Positions 8,855 to 17,777 are shown, counted from the first letter of the stretch. The stretch is 64,000 nt of DNA from Peterkaempfera bronchialis (GCF_003258605.2 NZ_CP031264.1:496001-560000), one strand, 5' to 3'. Program-made: numbers and translations. The notes: a model not told the origin generated them from the letters alone.

Positions 8855-9290
8855 TCAAGGGGTGCCGGCACGTACGGCGGTGGTCGCCAGAGTGGTGTAG
8901 TGCATCGTGAAGCGGCCACCCAGAGCGTCGATAGCACGGCCGACCGCGCCCAGTATCTCGGCCAGCTGATCGGGACGAAGTCGGGTGAGGCTGCCGGTAG
9001 TGGGGAGCAGGTCCAGCCATTGGTCGCGCGTGTAGGACTGCTCCCAGTCGAATCGCCACTGTTCCGGGTCGTTGAACTGCTCGGTCTCGCGGATCTTGTC
9101 GGCGACCTTCGCGTACCCCGCTTGGTACATGTCCAGCGGACGTCGCGCCGGCTGATTACTGAACGGGGAGTCGGGCGCCACCCGACGGTAAGCAGCCGCG
9201 AACGGCTCGGCCACCTCGACAGGCGGCTCGAACACGTGCCCGAATATCGCCAGGTGCCCGTCCGGACGCAGCACCTGGGCCGCCTTCACG
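8855..9290 (-). pseudogene. SAM-dependent methyltransferase, C-terminal fragment
   Basis: The minus strand encodes the back half of a class I methyltransferase: KAAQVLRPDGHLAIFGHVF, DMYQAGYAKVADKIRE and FTMHYTTLATTAVRAG before the stop. The SAM-binding half is missing. Upstream (about 9290) the frame crosses into a TetR gene that lies on the other strand, so the truncation point is clear although the open frame continues by chance to 9661. Confidence 0.65.
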
Positions 9291-9291
9291 A

Positions 9292-9866
9292 CGCGCGGCA
9301 GCAACTGTTCGACGCCGCCGAACGCGTGCTGCTGCGGGATGGCCCGAACGGGCTGACCAGTCGGGCCGTCACTGACGAGGCAGCCTGCGCCAAAGGCGTC
9401 CTGCACCGGCACTTCACCGGCTTCGACTTTCCTCATGGAACTCGTGCTCGACCGGGCCGCACAGCTCGAGACACAGGCGCAGGTGCTGCGCGAGACCGCC
9501 GGCACCGGCACCGTGGCCGACAACCTCACCCGCGCGCTGACCACCCTGTTCGGACCGGTTCCGGTGGCGATCATCCCGCTCATCACTTTCCGGGACGAGT
9601 TGCGCGCGCGGCTGCGGCAAGCCAGACCTGGAGATGGCATCGCGATCCTCGCCCAGGTCACGAGCGCGGTCTCCGCTTACCTGGCCGACGAGCGCGCAAT
9701 GGGCCGCATCTCGGCCGACGCCGACATCGACTCACTCACCCTCTCCCTGGTCGGAGGCGGGCATCTGCTGTTCGCGGACCGCGACCCGAACCTACCGACC
9801 ACGGCAACCGTCAACAGGCTGGTGACCACGGTGCTCGCCGACGTCGTGCATCGGCGACCACGCTGA
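9292..9866 (+). pseudogene. TetR-family regulator, 5' truncated and frameshifted
   Basis: The N-terminal DNA-binding region is read in one frame (QQLFDAAERVLLRDGPNGLT, SRAVTDEAACAKGVLHRHF). The ligand domain continues in another frame from ATG 9435 (LMELVLDRAAQLETQAQ through ADVVHRRPR). A single extra base in the CTTTCCTC stretch near 9428 explains the shift. The start of the gene appears replaced by the methyltransferase fragment on the opposite strand. A sequencing error could mimic the frameshift but not the missing start. Confidence 0.7.
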
Positions 9867-10086
9867 ACCTGACTCGCAGCCCGCAACGGTCCGCGCCGAA
9901 AAGGGCCATCAGCGTCGGCTGCCGCCGGGCGCGAGCAGGCTGGTGAGCCTGGCAATCGCGTCTGGGTGGATCCGGCAGGATCTCGTGCATGTGCGAAGGG
10001 AAGCTCGACGCGCTCTCGCAGATGATGGCCGAGCACATGTCCCTGCCGTTCCCGCCGGGCGTCCGTGGCCTGGACAAGCGGAGGTC

Positions 10087-10815
10087 TCACCAGGCCGGCA
10101 CCACCCGCTGGACCTTGCTTCGCGGCCCCAACGGACTTGATCCCGGGTCAACTTCCAGAACTCGGCGCCAGAGCAAATGATAGAGAACCGGCAGCACAGC
10201 CAGTCGGTCACCGACCTGCTCGCCCCCGGCCAATAGGGCCTCCGGCTCAGTGCAGGCCGCCGCCAAGTGCGAGGCGGCAGGTTCCCGGTGGTTGCGCGGG
10301 TGCCGGTAGCCGCCGGCCACTTGACGTTCGCCAACAGCACCGGATCGATCGCTCCCACCCGGCGAAAGGCCCAACCGGCGAGTTCGCAGGCCCGTGCGGT
10401 GGCTGCGAACGCCTCCGCATCGTCCGGCTCGATCCGATCGTCCGGACGGACATCCACCACCAGGCCGCCACCGTCATCGAGTCGGGCGAAGAAGTCCGGG
10501 ACGTGCCCGCGACGGCCCCGCCGGCCGGGCCAGAACAGCCGCAAAGGCTGGCCAGCCAGAGCCGTGACCTGCGGATCGAAGTCCATCAGCATCGCGTGGT
10601 GCCGTTCCAGGTGCGACTCGCAGGACAGCTGCCCGGCCGTCGTGGCCGCCCAGTAGTCACGGGTCCTTCTGCCCCTGGTAGGACTCGACCGTACGCACCG
10701 GCGACGGCCGCTCGAATCTCAGTGTCCAGCAGGCCGACAACGGCTCGCGGCAGCGTACGCAGTCCTCATCGACGTATACCATCTCGAACGCAGCCTGCCC
10801 CAGCCTTTCGACATC
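10087..10815 (-). pseudogene. TnsA-like transposase endonuclease subunit, broken by frameshifts
   Basis: Three minus-strand frames join to one protein: MVYVDEDCVRCREPL...VRTVESYQGQ (about 10815-10665), then ESHLERHHAMLMDFDPQVTA, PLRLFWPGRRGRRGHVPDFF and GGLVVDVRPDD, and finally GGEQVGDRLAVLPVLYHLLW ending at 10087. The middle contains the D/E...D-x(n)-VDV(K/R) restriction-endonuclease-like core seen in TnsA-type proteins of actinomycete Tn7-like elements. Shifts near 10660 and 10320 disrupt it. The expected partners (TnsB-type transposase, TnsC-type ATPase) are absent from the window. Confidence 0.65.
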
Positions 10816-11145
10816 CGTCGCCCAGCCCCCGGATCGATCACACGGAATCGATCCAAGCGAAGTCGCCAGCAGACACCTCCGCCAGCGATGCGGCCTCAAA
10901 CCACCCGTGAGAGGGAACAGCACCTGAGACGGCGGTCCGGGTCTGCCCAGGTCAGGAACGTGATGGCAGAGGACGAGCCAGGGCACTGGGGGGCATCGGG
11001 CGGAGCCGTTCCCGCCGCCGAGTGGGAACGCCCTCGCAGAGCACCTCGTCACCGTTTCTCTGAGCTGCGGTGATGTCCCTCAAACCGGAGCCGGTGGCGG
11101 TCTACCGGCCTGGTTCGCGGCCCGGAATCACGGTTGCTGACCCGA
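10816..11145. other. Gap without a recognisable gene
   Basis: About 330 bases lie between the TnsA-like remnant and the dienelactone hydrolase gene. An open minus-strand frame extends through it from 11052, but its translation is low in complexity and resembles no protein until the TnsA-like segment. It is probably transposon debris. Confidence 0.5.
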
Positions 11146-11868
11146 TCACTCCGTTACGGGCATGCACTCGGTGAGCAGGTCGATGACGTCGCGCCAGGCT
11201 CGCTGCGCGTGTCGTGGGTGGTAGCCGACGCCGGGGACCGTGGGGTGGTCGACCGGCGGGTGGTGGAAGGCGTGCAAGGCGCCGCCGTAGACCGCGAGGC
11301 GCCAGTCGACGCCCGCGGCCTGCATCTCGGCGGTGAACGCGTCCCGTTGCGCGGGTGACATGATCGGGTCTTCCGACCCGACCCCGGCCCACACCGGGCA
11401 GCGAATGCGCGCCGCCTCGCCCGCTCGGCCCGTGGTAGTTGCGTTGACTGTCCCGATCGCACGCAGGTTGACGCCATCGCGCCCGAGTTCCAGCCCGACG
11501 GCGCCGCCGGTGCCGTAGCCGACGGCGGCGATCCGGTCGGGGTCGGTCCGCGGTTCGGCGCGCAACACGTCGAGCGCCGCATGGCCGATGCCCCGCATCC
11601 GGTCGGGGTCGGCGAGCAGCGGCATGCAACGGGCCAGCATCTCCTCAGGGTCGCTCAGATAGCGCCCGCCGTGGAGGTCGAAGGCCAGCGCTACGTATCC
11701 CAGCTCGGCAAGCGCATCGGCCCGGCGGCGCTCGACGTCGCTGAGCCCCATGCCCTCTGGTCCGAGTAGCACCGCGGGCCGGCGGTCGACACCGGCCGGG
11801 AGCGCGAGGTGTCCGATCATCGTCAGGCCGTCGGCCGGGTACTCGACCGTGCGCGTCGTAATCGTCAT
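11146..11868 (-). CDS. Dienelactone hydrolase-family alpha/beta hydrolase
   Basis: A 240-residue hydrolase. The family pattern is visible from RPAVLLGPEGMGLSDVERRR through ALAFDLHGGRYLSDPEE to HAFHHPPVDHP near the C-terminus, which holds the catalytic histidine. The nucleophile elbow reads GYGTGG, so the usual Cys or Ser of GxCxGG/GxSxGG is a threonine here. The catalytic Asp lies in GSEDPIMSP. The ATG at 11868 begins MTITTRTVEYPADG, and the open frame extends further only by chance. Either the enzyme has an altered nucleophile or it is inactive. It stands alone between decayed elements. Confidence 0.8.
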   Translation of the reverse strand: MTITTRTVEYPADGLTMIGHLALPAGVDRRPAVLLGPEGMGLSDVERRRADALAELGYVALAFDLHGGRYLSDPEEMLARCMPLLADPDRMRGIGHAALDVLRAEPRTDPDRIAAVGYGTGGAVGLELGRDGVNLRAIGTVNATTTGRAGEAARIRCPVWAGVGSEDPIMSPAQRDAFTAEMQAAGVDWRLAVYGGALHAFHHPPVDHPTVPGVGYHPRHAQRAWRDVIDLLTECMPVTE

Positions 11869-12133
11869 GAGACTGGACGGTAGTGATTGTCGAGCTCGGT
11901 CGGGCCGGTGTTCTCCGCTGGCAGAAAAGCGCGGGTGTGCCTCTGAAATGCGGCGATGGTTGATTACCTGCCCTGGGCGCGTTGCTGGAGGTGGACCTGC
12001 CGGGTCTTCCGCCGAGGGACCAGCGCCTACACGACGAACAAGTCGGATGCGAAGGGGTTCGCGGAAGCGTTCGCTGAACTCGACGGCCAGTAGAGGGAGC
12101 CCCCGCGAGCGCAGAGCTGGGGCGAACCCAACT

Positions 12134-12247
12134 GGCGACAACATCGCGTGAGAATCAGTCTCCCCCCGGCCAACTGCGACAATGTCACCTGAGACGAGCC
12201 GCGAATCCAACAAGGTCACGTGAGACAGCGAGAACATCGCGAGAGAC
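12134..12247. repeat. Four imperfect ~20-bp direct repeats (possible transposon end)
   Basis: The units GCGACAACATCGCGTGAGAA (12134-12153), GCGACAATGTCACCTGAGAC (12177-12196), CAAGGTCACGTGAGAC (12211-12226) and GCGAGAACATCGCGAGAGAC (12228-12247) share an ACAAnnTCnCnTGAGAC-like core in the same orientation. Spaced short repeats like these occur at the ends of IS21/IS481-type elements as transposase binding sites. No matching transposase lies beside them, so this may be a solo end. The rest of 11869-12377 shows no gene. Confidence 0.45.
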
Positions 12248-12377
12248 GGGGACAGTTCAAACCGTTTATGCAGGTCAGGAGCCACGGGGAAGTCACTTCA
12301 CGGACATGGCGTTCGGCTGGGTGTCACGGTGACGGCGATCCGAACGCCATGCGAGGCGAATGGTGGATACTTGATCG

Positions 12378-13253
12378 GTGATCGATATCACCGCCGACCT
12401 CGTCCGCTCTCTGGTCCGTGCCCAGTTCCCGCAGTGGAGCGATCTGCCAGTGCGGCCTGTGCAGCGCCAGGGCTGGGACAACCGGACATTTCGGCTGGGC
12501 GACGAGCTGAGCGTCCGTTTGCCCAGTGCAGAGGGTTATGCAGCGGGCGTGGAGAAGGAGGACCACGTCCTGCCTCTCCTCGCCCGGCACCTGGCGGTTC
12601 CGGTTCCGGTACCTGTCGGAACGGGCCGGACGGCTGCGGGCTACCCGTTCCCGTGGTCGGTGCGGCGCTGGCTGCCAGGCGACACGGTGGATGCGGCGAC
12701 GGACCTCGACCGCGTCCGGCTCGCCCGTGACCTGGGTGCTTTCCTCGTAGCGCTGCGGCAGACTCCGACGGAAGGCGGGCCGGTCGGCGGCAGGCACTCC
12801 TGCTTCCGGGGCTGCCATCCCAGCGTGTATGGAGACGAGGTCGAGCATGCTCTGGCCCGGCTCGGCGACTCGGTTGACGCCGATGCCTGCCGAGTGGTCT
12901 GGGCACGCGCGTTGACATCGGCGTGGCCGTCGGCGCCGGTGTGGTTCCACGGCGACGTGGCGGTCGGGAACCTGCTCACGACGGATGGGCGACTGTCGGC
13001 GGTCATCGACTTCGGCACCTGCGGTATCGGCGATCCTGCCTGCGACCTCGTCATGGCCTGGACCTACTTCACGGGTGAAGAGCGGCAGACCTTCCGTCAG
13101 GCCGTGGACCTTGACGATGACATCTGGCACCGCGCCCGCGGTTGGGCCCTGTGGAAAGCACTGATCACCCTGGCCGAACTGCCCGGCCCCCAGCCCGAGG
13201 GCTTCCACGAGCGTGTCCTGACCGCAGTGCTCAGCGATCCGGTCGTGCGCTGA
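12378..13253 (+). CDS. APH-family phosphotransferase (aminoglycoside phosphotransferase-like)
   Basis: A 291-residue protein of the APH/choline-kinase fold. The catalytic loop WFHGDVAVGNLL (HGDxxxxN) and the magnesium site AVIDFGTCGIGDPACDL (IDFG) are intact, and the N-lobe has LGDELSVRLPS with the expected strand order. Members phosphorylate aminoglycosides, macrolides or small metabolites. The substrate cannot be told, and a resistance phenotype should not be assumed. The GTG at 12378 is the start. It sits as an intact gene between mobile-element debris, which suggests cargo, but this is inference. Confidence 0.85.
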   Translation: MIDITADLVRSLVRAQFPQWSDLPVRPVQRQGWDNRTFRLGDELSVRLPSAEGYAAGVEKEDHVLPLLARHLAVPVPVPVGTGRTAAGYPFPWSVRRWLPGDTVDAATDLDRVRLARDLGAFLVALRQTPTEGGPVGGRHSCFRGCHPSVYGDEVEHALARLGDSVDADACRVVWARALTSAWPSAPVWFHGDVAVGNLLTTDGRLSAVIDFGTCGIGDPACDLVMAWTYFTGEERQTFRQAVDLDDDIWHRARGWALWKALITLAELPGPQPEGFHERVLTAVLSDPVVR

Positions 13254-13269
13254 GCCGCAGACCCATGCC

Positions 13270-13660
13270 GCGAGTGCGATTTCGGGTTGTGCGGTCGTTC
13301 CGGTGGTGCGGGTGAGGCGGCGGAGCATGAGGGTGATGACGCTCCACCGCAGGTGGGCTTCGGCGTGGGCGAGGAGGCGTTCGTAGTCTCGGCAGTTGCG
13401 GCGGGCGCGCATCGGTCCGCCACGGCGGAGGGAAATCAGCCGGCAGGGAGCGCCACTTCGCGCCGTTGTCGACCGCTCCGGAGGGCGGCCGCCACCCCCG
13501 GGCTGGGGCGGCTCCGTGGTGAAGGTGCGCTGGTCGCGTACGAGGGCCCACAGGACGTCGAGGGACGCCCGCCAGGCGGGTCGGGCTGCATCGGTCGATG
13601 CGCATCCGGCGGCAGGGTCCGCCAGGAGGGCACCGCACCGCCGAGCGCATCCCCCGTGAG
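13270..13660 (-). pseudogene. IS5-family transposase remnant with internal deletion
   Basis: One minus-strand frame carries the N-terminal motif VDNGAKWRSLPADFPP. Very soon after it, another frame carries the C-terminal motif RRNCRDYERLLAHAEAHLRW and ITLMLRRLTR of IS5-type transposases. The catalytic middle has been deleted and the frame shifted. The C-terminal end abuts the stop of the APH gene. No terminal repeats were recognised. Confidence 0.65.
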
Positions 13661-13762
13661 AGCTACCGGCGCCGTCCGCTCGCGGGTGAATCGCGGATGC
13701 CGCGGTGCTCCTAGCGTGGTTGCCGGGTCGCCGCCTGGGCGGCCGACTACCAAGGGGAGGCC

Positions 13763-14674
13763 ATGATGCACATGCCATCCGCCACGCACCACGAGGCCGG
13801 CCACGACCGGCTTGCGGACGTCTCCGGTCCGAGCGATGCCACCGGTCCGAACGTCGGCCGCATCGGCCGCATCGGCCGGATCTGCCGCTCTCCGCTCGGC
13901 TGGATGCTGATCGGAATCGTCGGCGTCGGCGCGGTCTCGGCTGTGACCACGACCGGCCCCGGACCGGTGCCGGTGCTGGGAGCGGCCGTTGCGGTGGCTG
14001 TCTACTGGGCGGTCATGCGCTTCGTCGCGCGACGGCCGATGCCGGAGATCGCCCGGCGCGGGGCCATGCGGGAAGCTTTGCTCGGCGGCGGGATCGGCCT
14101 GGGCTTCATCCTCGTGTCCGCCCTGTTGGTCACGGCGTTCGGAGGCTACTCGTTCTCCTGGGGCGGAAACGGTTTCTGGCGCGTCGTGGCGTCCGCGGTC
14201 GCCGTGTCGGCGTGCGCGGCGGTCACGGAGGAGCTGATGTTCCGCGGTCTTGCCTTGCAGGCCCTGGAACGGCTGTTCGGCAGCCGTGCCGCTGTCGGGA
14301 TCACCGCGCTGTTCTTCGGCGCCGCGCACCTGGCCAACCCCGGTGCCACCGCGTGGAGCACACTGGCGATCGCCATCGAGGCGGGCACACTGCTCGGAGC
14401 GGCGTTCCTGTGGCGGCGCAGCATCTGGTTCGCCGCAGGTCTGCACTTCGCCTGGAACGCCACCGAGCAGCTGCTCGGCATCCCGGTCTCGGGCGACACT
14501 GCCAAAGGCCTGCTGTCCATGCACGCCAGCGGTTCAAGCCTGCTGACCGGCGGCACTTTCAGTCTGGAGGCATCGATCGTTACCGTCCTCATCGGTGCGG
14601 CGCTGGTGGTCCCGATGTTCGTCCTCGCCCACCGGCAGGGCGGTCTGCTGCCCCGTCAGCGCGTCGCACGCTGA
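13763..14674 (+). CDS. CPBP-family intramembrane glutamic endopeptidase
   Basis: A 303-residue membrane protein with about seven or eight hydrophobic segments from residue 48 onward. The CPBP (Abi, CAAX-protease-like) signature is complete: the EExxxR motif in VTEELMFRGLALQ, a histidine in FFGAAHLANPGA and HFAWNATEQ near the third conserved box. It should act in the cytoplasmic membrane. Members cleave membrane-linked peptides or process bacteriocin-like substrates in various bacteria, and no substrate is visible here. The start used is ATG 13763, with AGGGGAGG shortly upstream. It lies 53 bases before a histidine kinase gene and probably forms an operon with it. Confidence 0.88.
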   Translation: MMHMPSATHHEAGHDRLADVSGPSDATGPNVGRIGRIGRICRSPLGWMLIGIVGVGAVSAVTTTGPGPVPVLGAAVAVAVYWAVMRFVARRPMPEIARRGAMREALLGGGIGLGFILVSALLVTAFGGYSFSWGGNGFWRVVASAVAVSACAAVTEELMFRGLALQALERLFGSRAAVGITALFFGAAHLANPGATAWSTLAIAIEAGTLLGAAFLWRRSIWFAAGLHFAWNATEQLLGIPVSGDTAKGLLSMHASGSSLLTGGTFSLEASIVTVLIGAALVVPMFVLAHRQGGLLPRQRVAR

Positions 14675-14727
14675 GCTCTGTGCGCGGCACCACCCCGGCT
14701 GACCGCAACGGAACGGAGACGGAAGTG

Positions 14728-15945
14728 ATGATGCGCAGGTGGTCTCGGAGACCACCGCTGCTGCGGAGGCCGGGTTGGCCGGCGGGACAGCAGCAAGGCA
14801 CCTGGGACGCCGTTGTGGCAGTGGTTCTCACCGTGCTCGCCTTTGTACCGACCCTTTCGCAGGTCGGGGCGCAGATCGGCGACCTGTCCGGTCACCCGTC
14901 AAGCCTGGTGGGCCTCGGGCTGACCCTGGGGCAGACGCTGCCGCTGGCGGTACGCACCCGATGGCCCGCGGCCTGCCTCGCCCTCGTCGGCTGCTCCTTC
15001 GCGGTGCATCAGGCCCTGGGCTGTTCGGCGACGTTCGGGAGCGTCGGACTCTATGCGGCCCTGTACTCCGCCGGAGCCCACCAGACCTCCTTGCGTCGCA
15101 CGCTCGCCGCCGCGGCGAGCGCGGGCTACGCCGTGCTGGCGGTCGTCCTGCACCGCCTCGGCTCACCGGGGCGGATCCCGGACTACCTCGCGTTCTTTCT
15201 GGTTCTGGCCGGGGTCTGGCTGGTGGGCCGTGCCGTACGCAGGCGTCGGGCGGAGGAGGCCGAGCGGCGGCGGCTGGCCGCCGGGGTGGCCGCGGCCGCC
15301 GAGCGCGCACGCATCGCACGCGAACTTCACGACGTGGTGACCCACCATGTGACGGCCATGGTGGTCCAGGCCGACGCGGCGCACTTCCTGCTCACGTCCG
15401 CGCCGGAACGCGCCGGTGACAATCTGACAGCTGTCAGCGACACCGGTCGCCGGGCACTCACCGAACTGCGGTACCTGCTCGGCGTACTGGAGGCGACCGG
15501 TCAGTCCGCCTCCGCCACCGCGGACCGGGCACCCACCCTGGGAAAGGTGGGGGACCTGGTTGCGCAGGCCCGCATGTCGGGCCAGCCTGTCGAGTTCACC
15601 GAGCGGGGCGAGTGGCGGGCGCAGAGCGTGGATGTGGAACTGGCCGCGTACCGCGTGGTGCAGGAGGCGCTCACCAACGCGATGAAGCACGCGGCCGGGC
15701 AGCGGACACAGGTCCTGGTCCAGCACGGCGACGACCACCTCGAGATCGAGGTGGCCACCGAGGGATCCGCCCCTTCCTCAGCGACCGCACCCGCCGCCCG
15801 AAAGGTGGACCGTGATGGCGGACGAGGACTGGCCGGGCTGCGTGAACGGGTGCGGATGCTCGATGGTGAACTGGTGGCAGCACCCCGGCCCGACGGCGGG
15901 TTCCGTGTCCGTGCCGTGATCCCCACCCAGCCCGCGCAGGAGTGA
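14728..15945 (+). CDS. Two-component sensor histidine kinase (HisKA_3 type)
   Basis: A 405-residue kinase of the NarL-partner class. About five membrane segments fill residues 25-170 with little extracellular domain. They are followed by the phosphoacceptor box ARIARELHDVVTHHVTAMVV (histidine in ELHD), the N box VVQEALTNAMKHA and the G box GGRGLAGLRERV, so all catalytic boxes are present. It probably senses a membrane or envelope signal. The ATG at 14728 is chosen with a GGAG site upstream; an adjacent ATG is at 14731. The response regulator starts three bases after its stop. Confidence 0.92.
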   Translation: MMRRWSRRPPLLRRPGWPAGQQQGTWDAVVAVVLTVLAFVPTLSQVGAQIGDLSGHPSSLVGLGLTLGQTLPLAVRTRWPAACLALVGCSFAVHQALGCSATFGSVGLYAALYSAGAHQTSLRRTLAAAASAGYAVLAVVLHRLGSPGRIPDYLAFFLVLAGVWLVGRAVRRRRAEEAERRRLAAGVAAAAERARIARELHDVVTHHVTAMVVQADAAHFLLTSAPERAGDNLTAVSDTGRRALTELRYLLGVLEATGQSASATADRAPTLGKVGDLVAQARMSGQPVEFTERGEWRAQSVDVELAAYRVVQEALTNAMKHAAGQRTQVLVQHGDDHLEIEVATEGSAPSSATAPAARKVDRDGGRGLAGLRERVRMLDGELVAAPRPDGGFRVRAVIPTQPAQE

Positions 15946-15948
15946 CCC

Positions 15949-16641
15949 GTGAGCGACGCACCACCGCCGATCCGCGTACTCGTCTGCGACGACCAGGCAT
16001 TGGTGCGCACCGGCTATGTCACCATCTTCTCCTCCCAGCCCGACCTGGAGGTCGTCGGGGAGGCCGAGAACGGGCACGCCGCAGTCGAGGCCGCGCGGCG
16101 GCTGCGCCCCGACGTGGTCGTGATGGACATCCGGATGCCCCTGCTCGACGGCATCGAGGCGACCCGCCGACTGGCCGGCCCCGGCGTCGTGGCACCACCG
16201 AAGGTGCTGGTCGTGACCACCTTCAACGTCGACGCCTACGTCTACGACGCGTTCCGGGCCGGAGCGAGCGGCTTCCTCCTCAAGGACTCGCCCCCTGCGG
16301 AGCTGGTGGCCGGGATCCGGACGGTCGCCCGGGGCGAGGCACTGCTGACACCGGCCGTCACCCGCCACCTCATCGGCCACTTCGCCGAACGGCTGCGCCC
16401 GGCGGACACCTCCCGGCCGGTCAGGGAGGAAGTCATGAGCGCGCTGACCGGCCGCGAACTGGAGGCGCTCCGATTGATCGCCGAGGGGCTGTCGAACGCG
16501 GAGATCGCTGCGGCGATGTTCATCACGCCCGAGACGGTGAAGACCTATGTGTCGCGGATCCTGACCAAACTCGACCTGCGCGACCGCGTCCAGGTCGTCG
16601 TCCTCGCCTACCGGATCGGCCTGGTATCCGCCACGTCCTGA
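15949..16641 (+). CDS. NarL/FixJ-family response regulator
   Basis: A 230-residue response regulator. The receiver domain shows the acidic pair VCDDQALVR, the phosphoacceptor Asp in VVVMDIRMPLLDG, the Thr of VTTF and the Lys of LLKDSPP. The C-terminal LuxR-type helix-turn-helix reads LTGRELEALRLIAEGLSNAEI and MFITPETVKTYVSRILTKL. It begins with GTG and is the cognate partner of the kinase just upstream. It may regulate the CPBP protease operon or a more distant target. No operator can be named. Confidence 0.93.
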   Translation: MSDAPPPIRVLVCDDQALVRTGYVTIFSSQPDLEVVGEAENGHAAVEAARRLRPDVVVMDIRMPLLDGIEATRRLAGPGVVAPPKVLVVTTFNVDAYVYDAFRAGASGFLLKDSPPAELVAGIRTVARGEALLTPAVTRHLIGHFAERLRPADTSRPVREEVMSALTGRELEALRLIAEGLSNAEIAAAMFITPETVKTYVSRILTKLDLRDRVQVVVLAYRIGLVSATS

Positions 16642-16649
16642 GCCGTCGC

Positions 16650-16738
16650 GGCATCAGGAGTCCGTCACGCCTATCTTCTTCCCGGCGTGCCGCCCCTTCT
16701 CGAAGTGGCGGTAGACCGACGGCTGGGCCCGCCTCGGC
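16650..16738 (-). pseudogene. C-terminal stump of a zinc-type/quinone oxidoreductase
   Basis: The minus strand reads SVYRHFEKGRHAGKKIGV just before a stop codon. This is the usual C-terminal tail of medium-chain NADP-dependent dehydrogenases (A-Y-R-H-F-E-K-G-x-H-A-G-K). Nothing else of the enzyme remains. The match is short, so confidence is limited. Confidence 0.5.
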
Positions 16739-16740
16739 GA

Positions 16741-16959
16741 TCAGGTGGCCTGGCCTGAATCGTCGGTCAGAGCAGCCGCGGTCAGGGTGAGGTGCTGAAC
16801 CAGGACCGCAGCTGCGGCCTCCTCCAGCCTGCGGTGTTCCTTGGTGCCGTCCCGGTCGGGGCTACGGTGCGCCGACCAACGGCGGGCCAGCTCGCTCGCG
16901 GTCCACAACCGGTCGAAGGTCTCCAACAGTGCGCGGTTGCCGCAACCCTCCAGCATCAT
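16741..16959 (-). pseudogene. Fragment of a GntR/FCD-type regulator ligand domain
   Basis: A 72-codon frame encodes LEGCGNRALLETFDRLWTAS and ARRWSAHRSPDRDGTKEHRR, then a shortened helix to VLVQHLTLTAAAL. This matches the last third of FCD (FadR C-terminal) domains, with an internal deletion of several residues. The DNA-binding half is absent. It adjoins a dehydrogenase stump, so both are leftovers of a deleted region. Confidence 0.5.
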
Positions 16960-17001
16960 TTGCTCCCTCGGAGGATACGCACCCTTCCGAGACTCAGGAC
17001 A

Positions 17002-17619
17002 CTAGACCTCGACGGGTCTGATGGGCCGACACGGATTGCCCACGGCGACGACGCCGGAGGGAATGTCCTTCGTGACGACCGAACCGGCACCGACGATGCT
17101 GTTGTCGCCGATCGTCACGCCGGGGGTAATGGTGACCGATCCCCCGAGCCACACGTTGTCTCCGATCACGACCGGTTCCGGGAGCTCCCACCCGTCGAGC
17201 CGACGCGTGATGTCCTGTGCGTGGTTGGGCGTGTAGATGCCGCAGCGCGGTCCGATGAGGCAGTCTGCGCCGATCGTGACCTGCCCGCCACCGATGATGA
17301 GGAAGTCCGCGTTGATGAACGTCCGGTCACCGATGACGAGGCGCATCCCGTAGTCGATGCTGATAGGCGGCCGGAAGTCGATGCCTTCGCCTGCGCCGGG
17401 GACGAGCTCGCGGAACAGCCGCCGCGCTTCGGCGGGGTCGTCGTAGAAGACCTGGTTGATCTTCGCGCACGTCGAGTGCGCTTCCCATGAGAGCTCCTGG
17501 AGCGCCGGGGACGTGCGGTAGCGGATCCAGTCGCCAGCGACCAGGCGCTGCAAGTCTTCATCGGCCGCGAGCAGGGCCTCCATCCTCTCATCGGCACGTC
17601 CGAGTTCGCGCTGAGTCAT
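17002..17619 (-). CDS. Sugar/maltose O-acetyltransferase (LbH hexapeptide family)
   Basis: A 205-residue acetyltransferase with the N-terminal Mac domain (residues 12-65) and a left-handed beta-helix made of hexapeptide repeats (INADFLIIGGGQVTIGADCL, VVIGDNVWLGGSVTITPGVT). The catalytic histidine is in YTPNHAQD. It uses acetyl-CoA to acetylate sugars such as maltose or galactosides, or related acceptors. The ATG at 17619 is chosen because GGGGAGG lies five bases upstream, and an in-frame start 19 codons earlier has no such site. An AT-rich stretch (17634-17655), unusual in this DNA, probably holds its promoter. Confidence 0.9.
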   Translation of the reverse strand: MTQRELGRADERMEALLAADEDLQRLVAGDWIRYRTSPALQELSWEAHSTCAKINQVFYDDPAEARRLFRELVPGAGEGIDFRPPISIDYGMRLVIGDRTFINADFLIIGGGQVTIGADCLIGPRCGIYTPNHAQDITRRLDGWELPEPVVIGDNVWLGGSVTITPGVTIGDNSIVGAGSVVTKDIPSGVVAVGNPCRPIRPVEV

Positions 17620-17777
17620 GCCGCCTCCCCTATTTGTTAATCCACCAAACTTATTGGCGCGGCCCGCTTGCGTCAAGCCTCGGTCGACATGGTCGACATG
17701 GTCGACCGCACCGTGACCTACATGGATATGGCGTGCCGCCAGGGGCGTGAGACCTCGGATGGTCGTGGTGGTCTTGG

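Noticed and set aside
9989-10120. Plus-strand stretch MCEGKLDALSQMMAEHMSLP
   Set aside because: It looks protein-like and may be the start of a lost hypothetical gene, but it is quickly interrupted and I cannot name a family.
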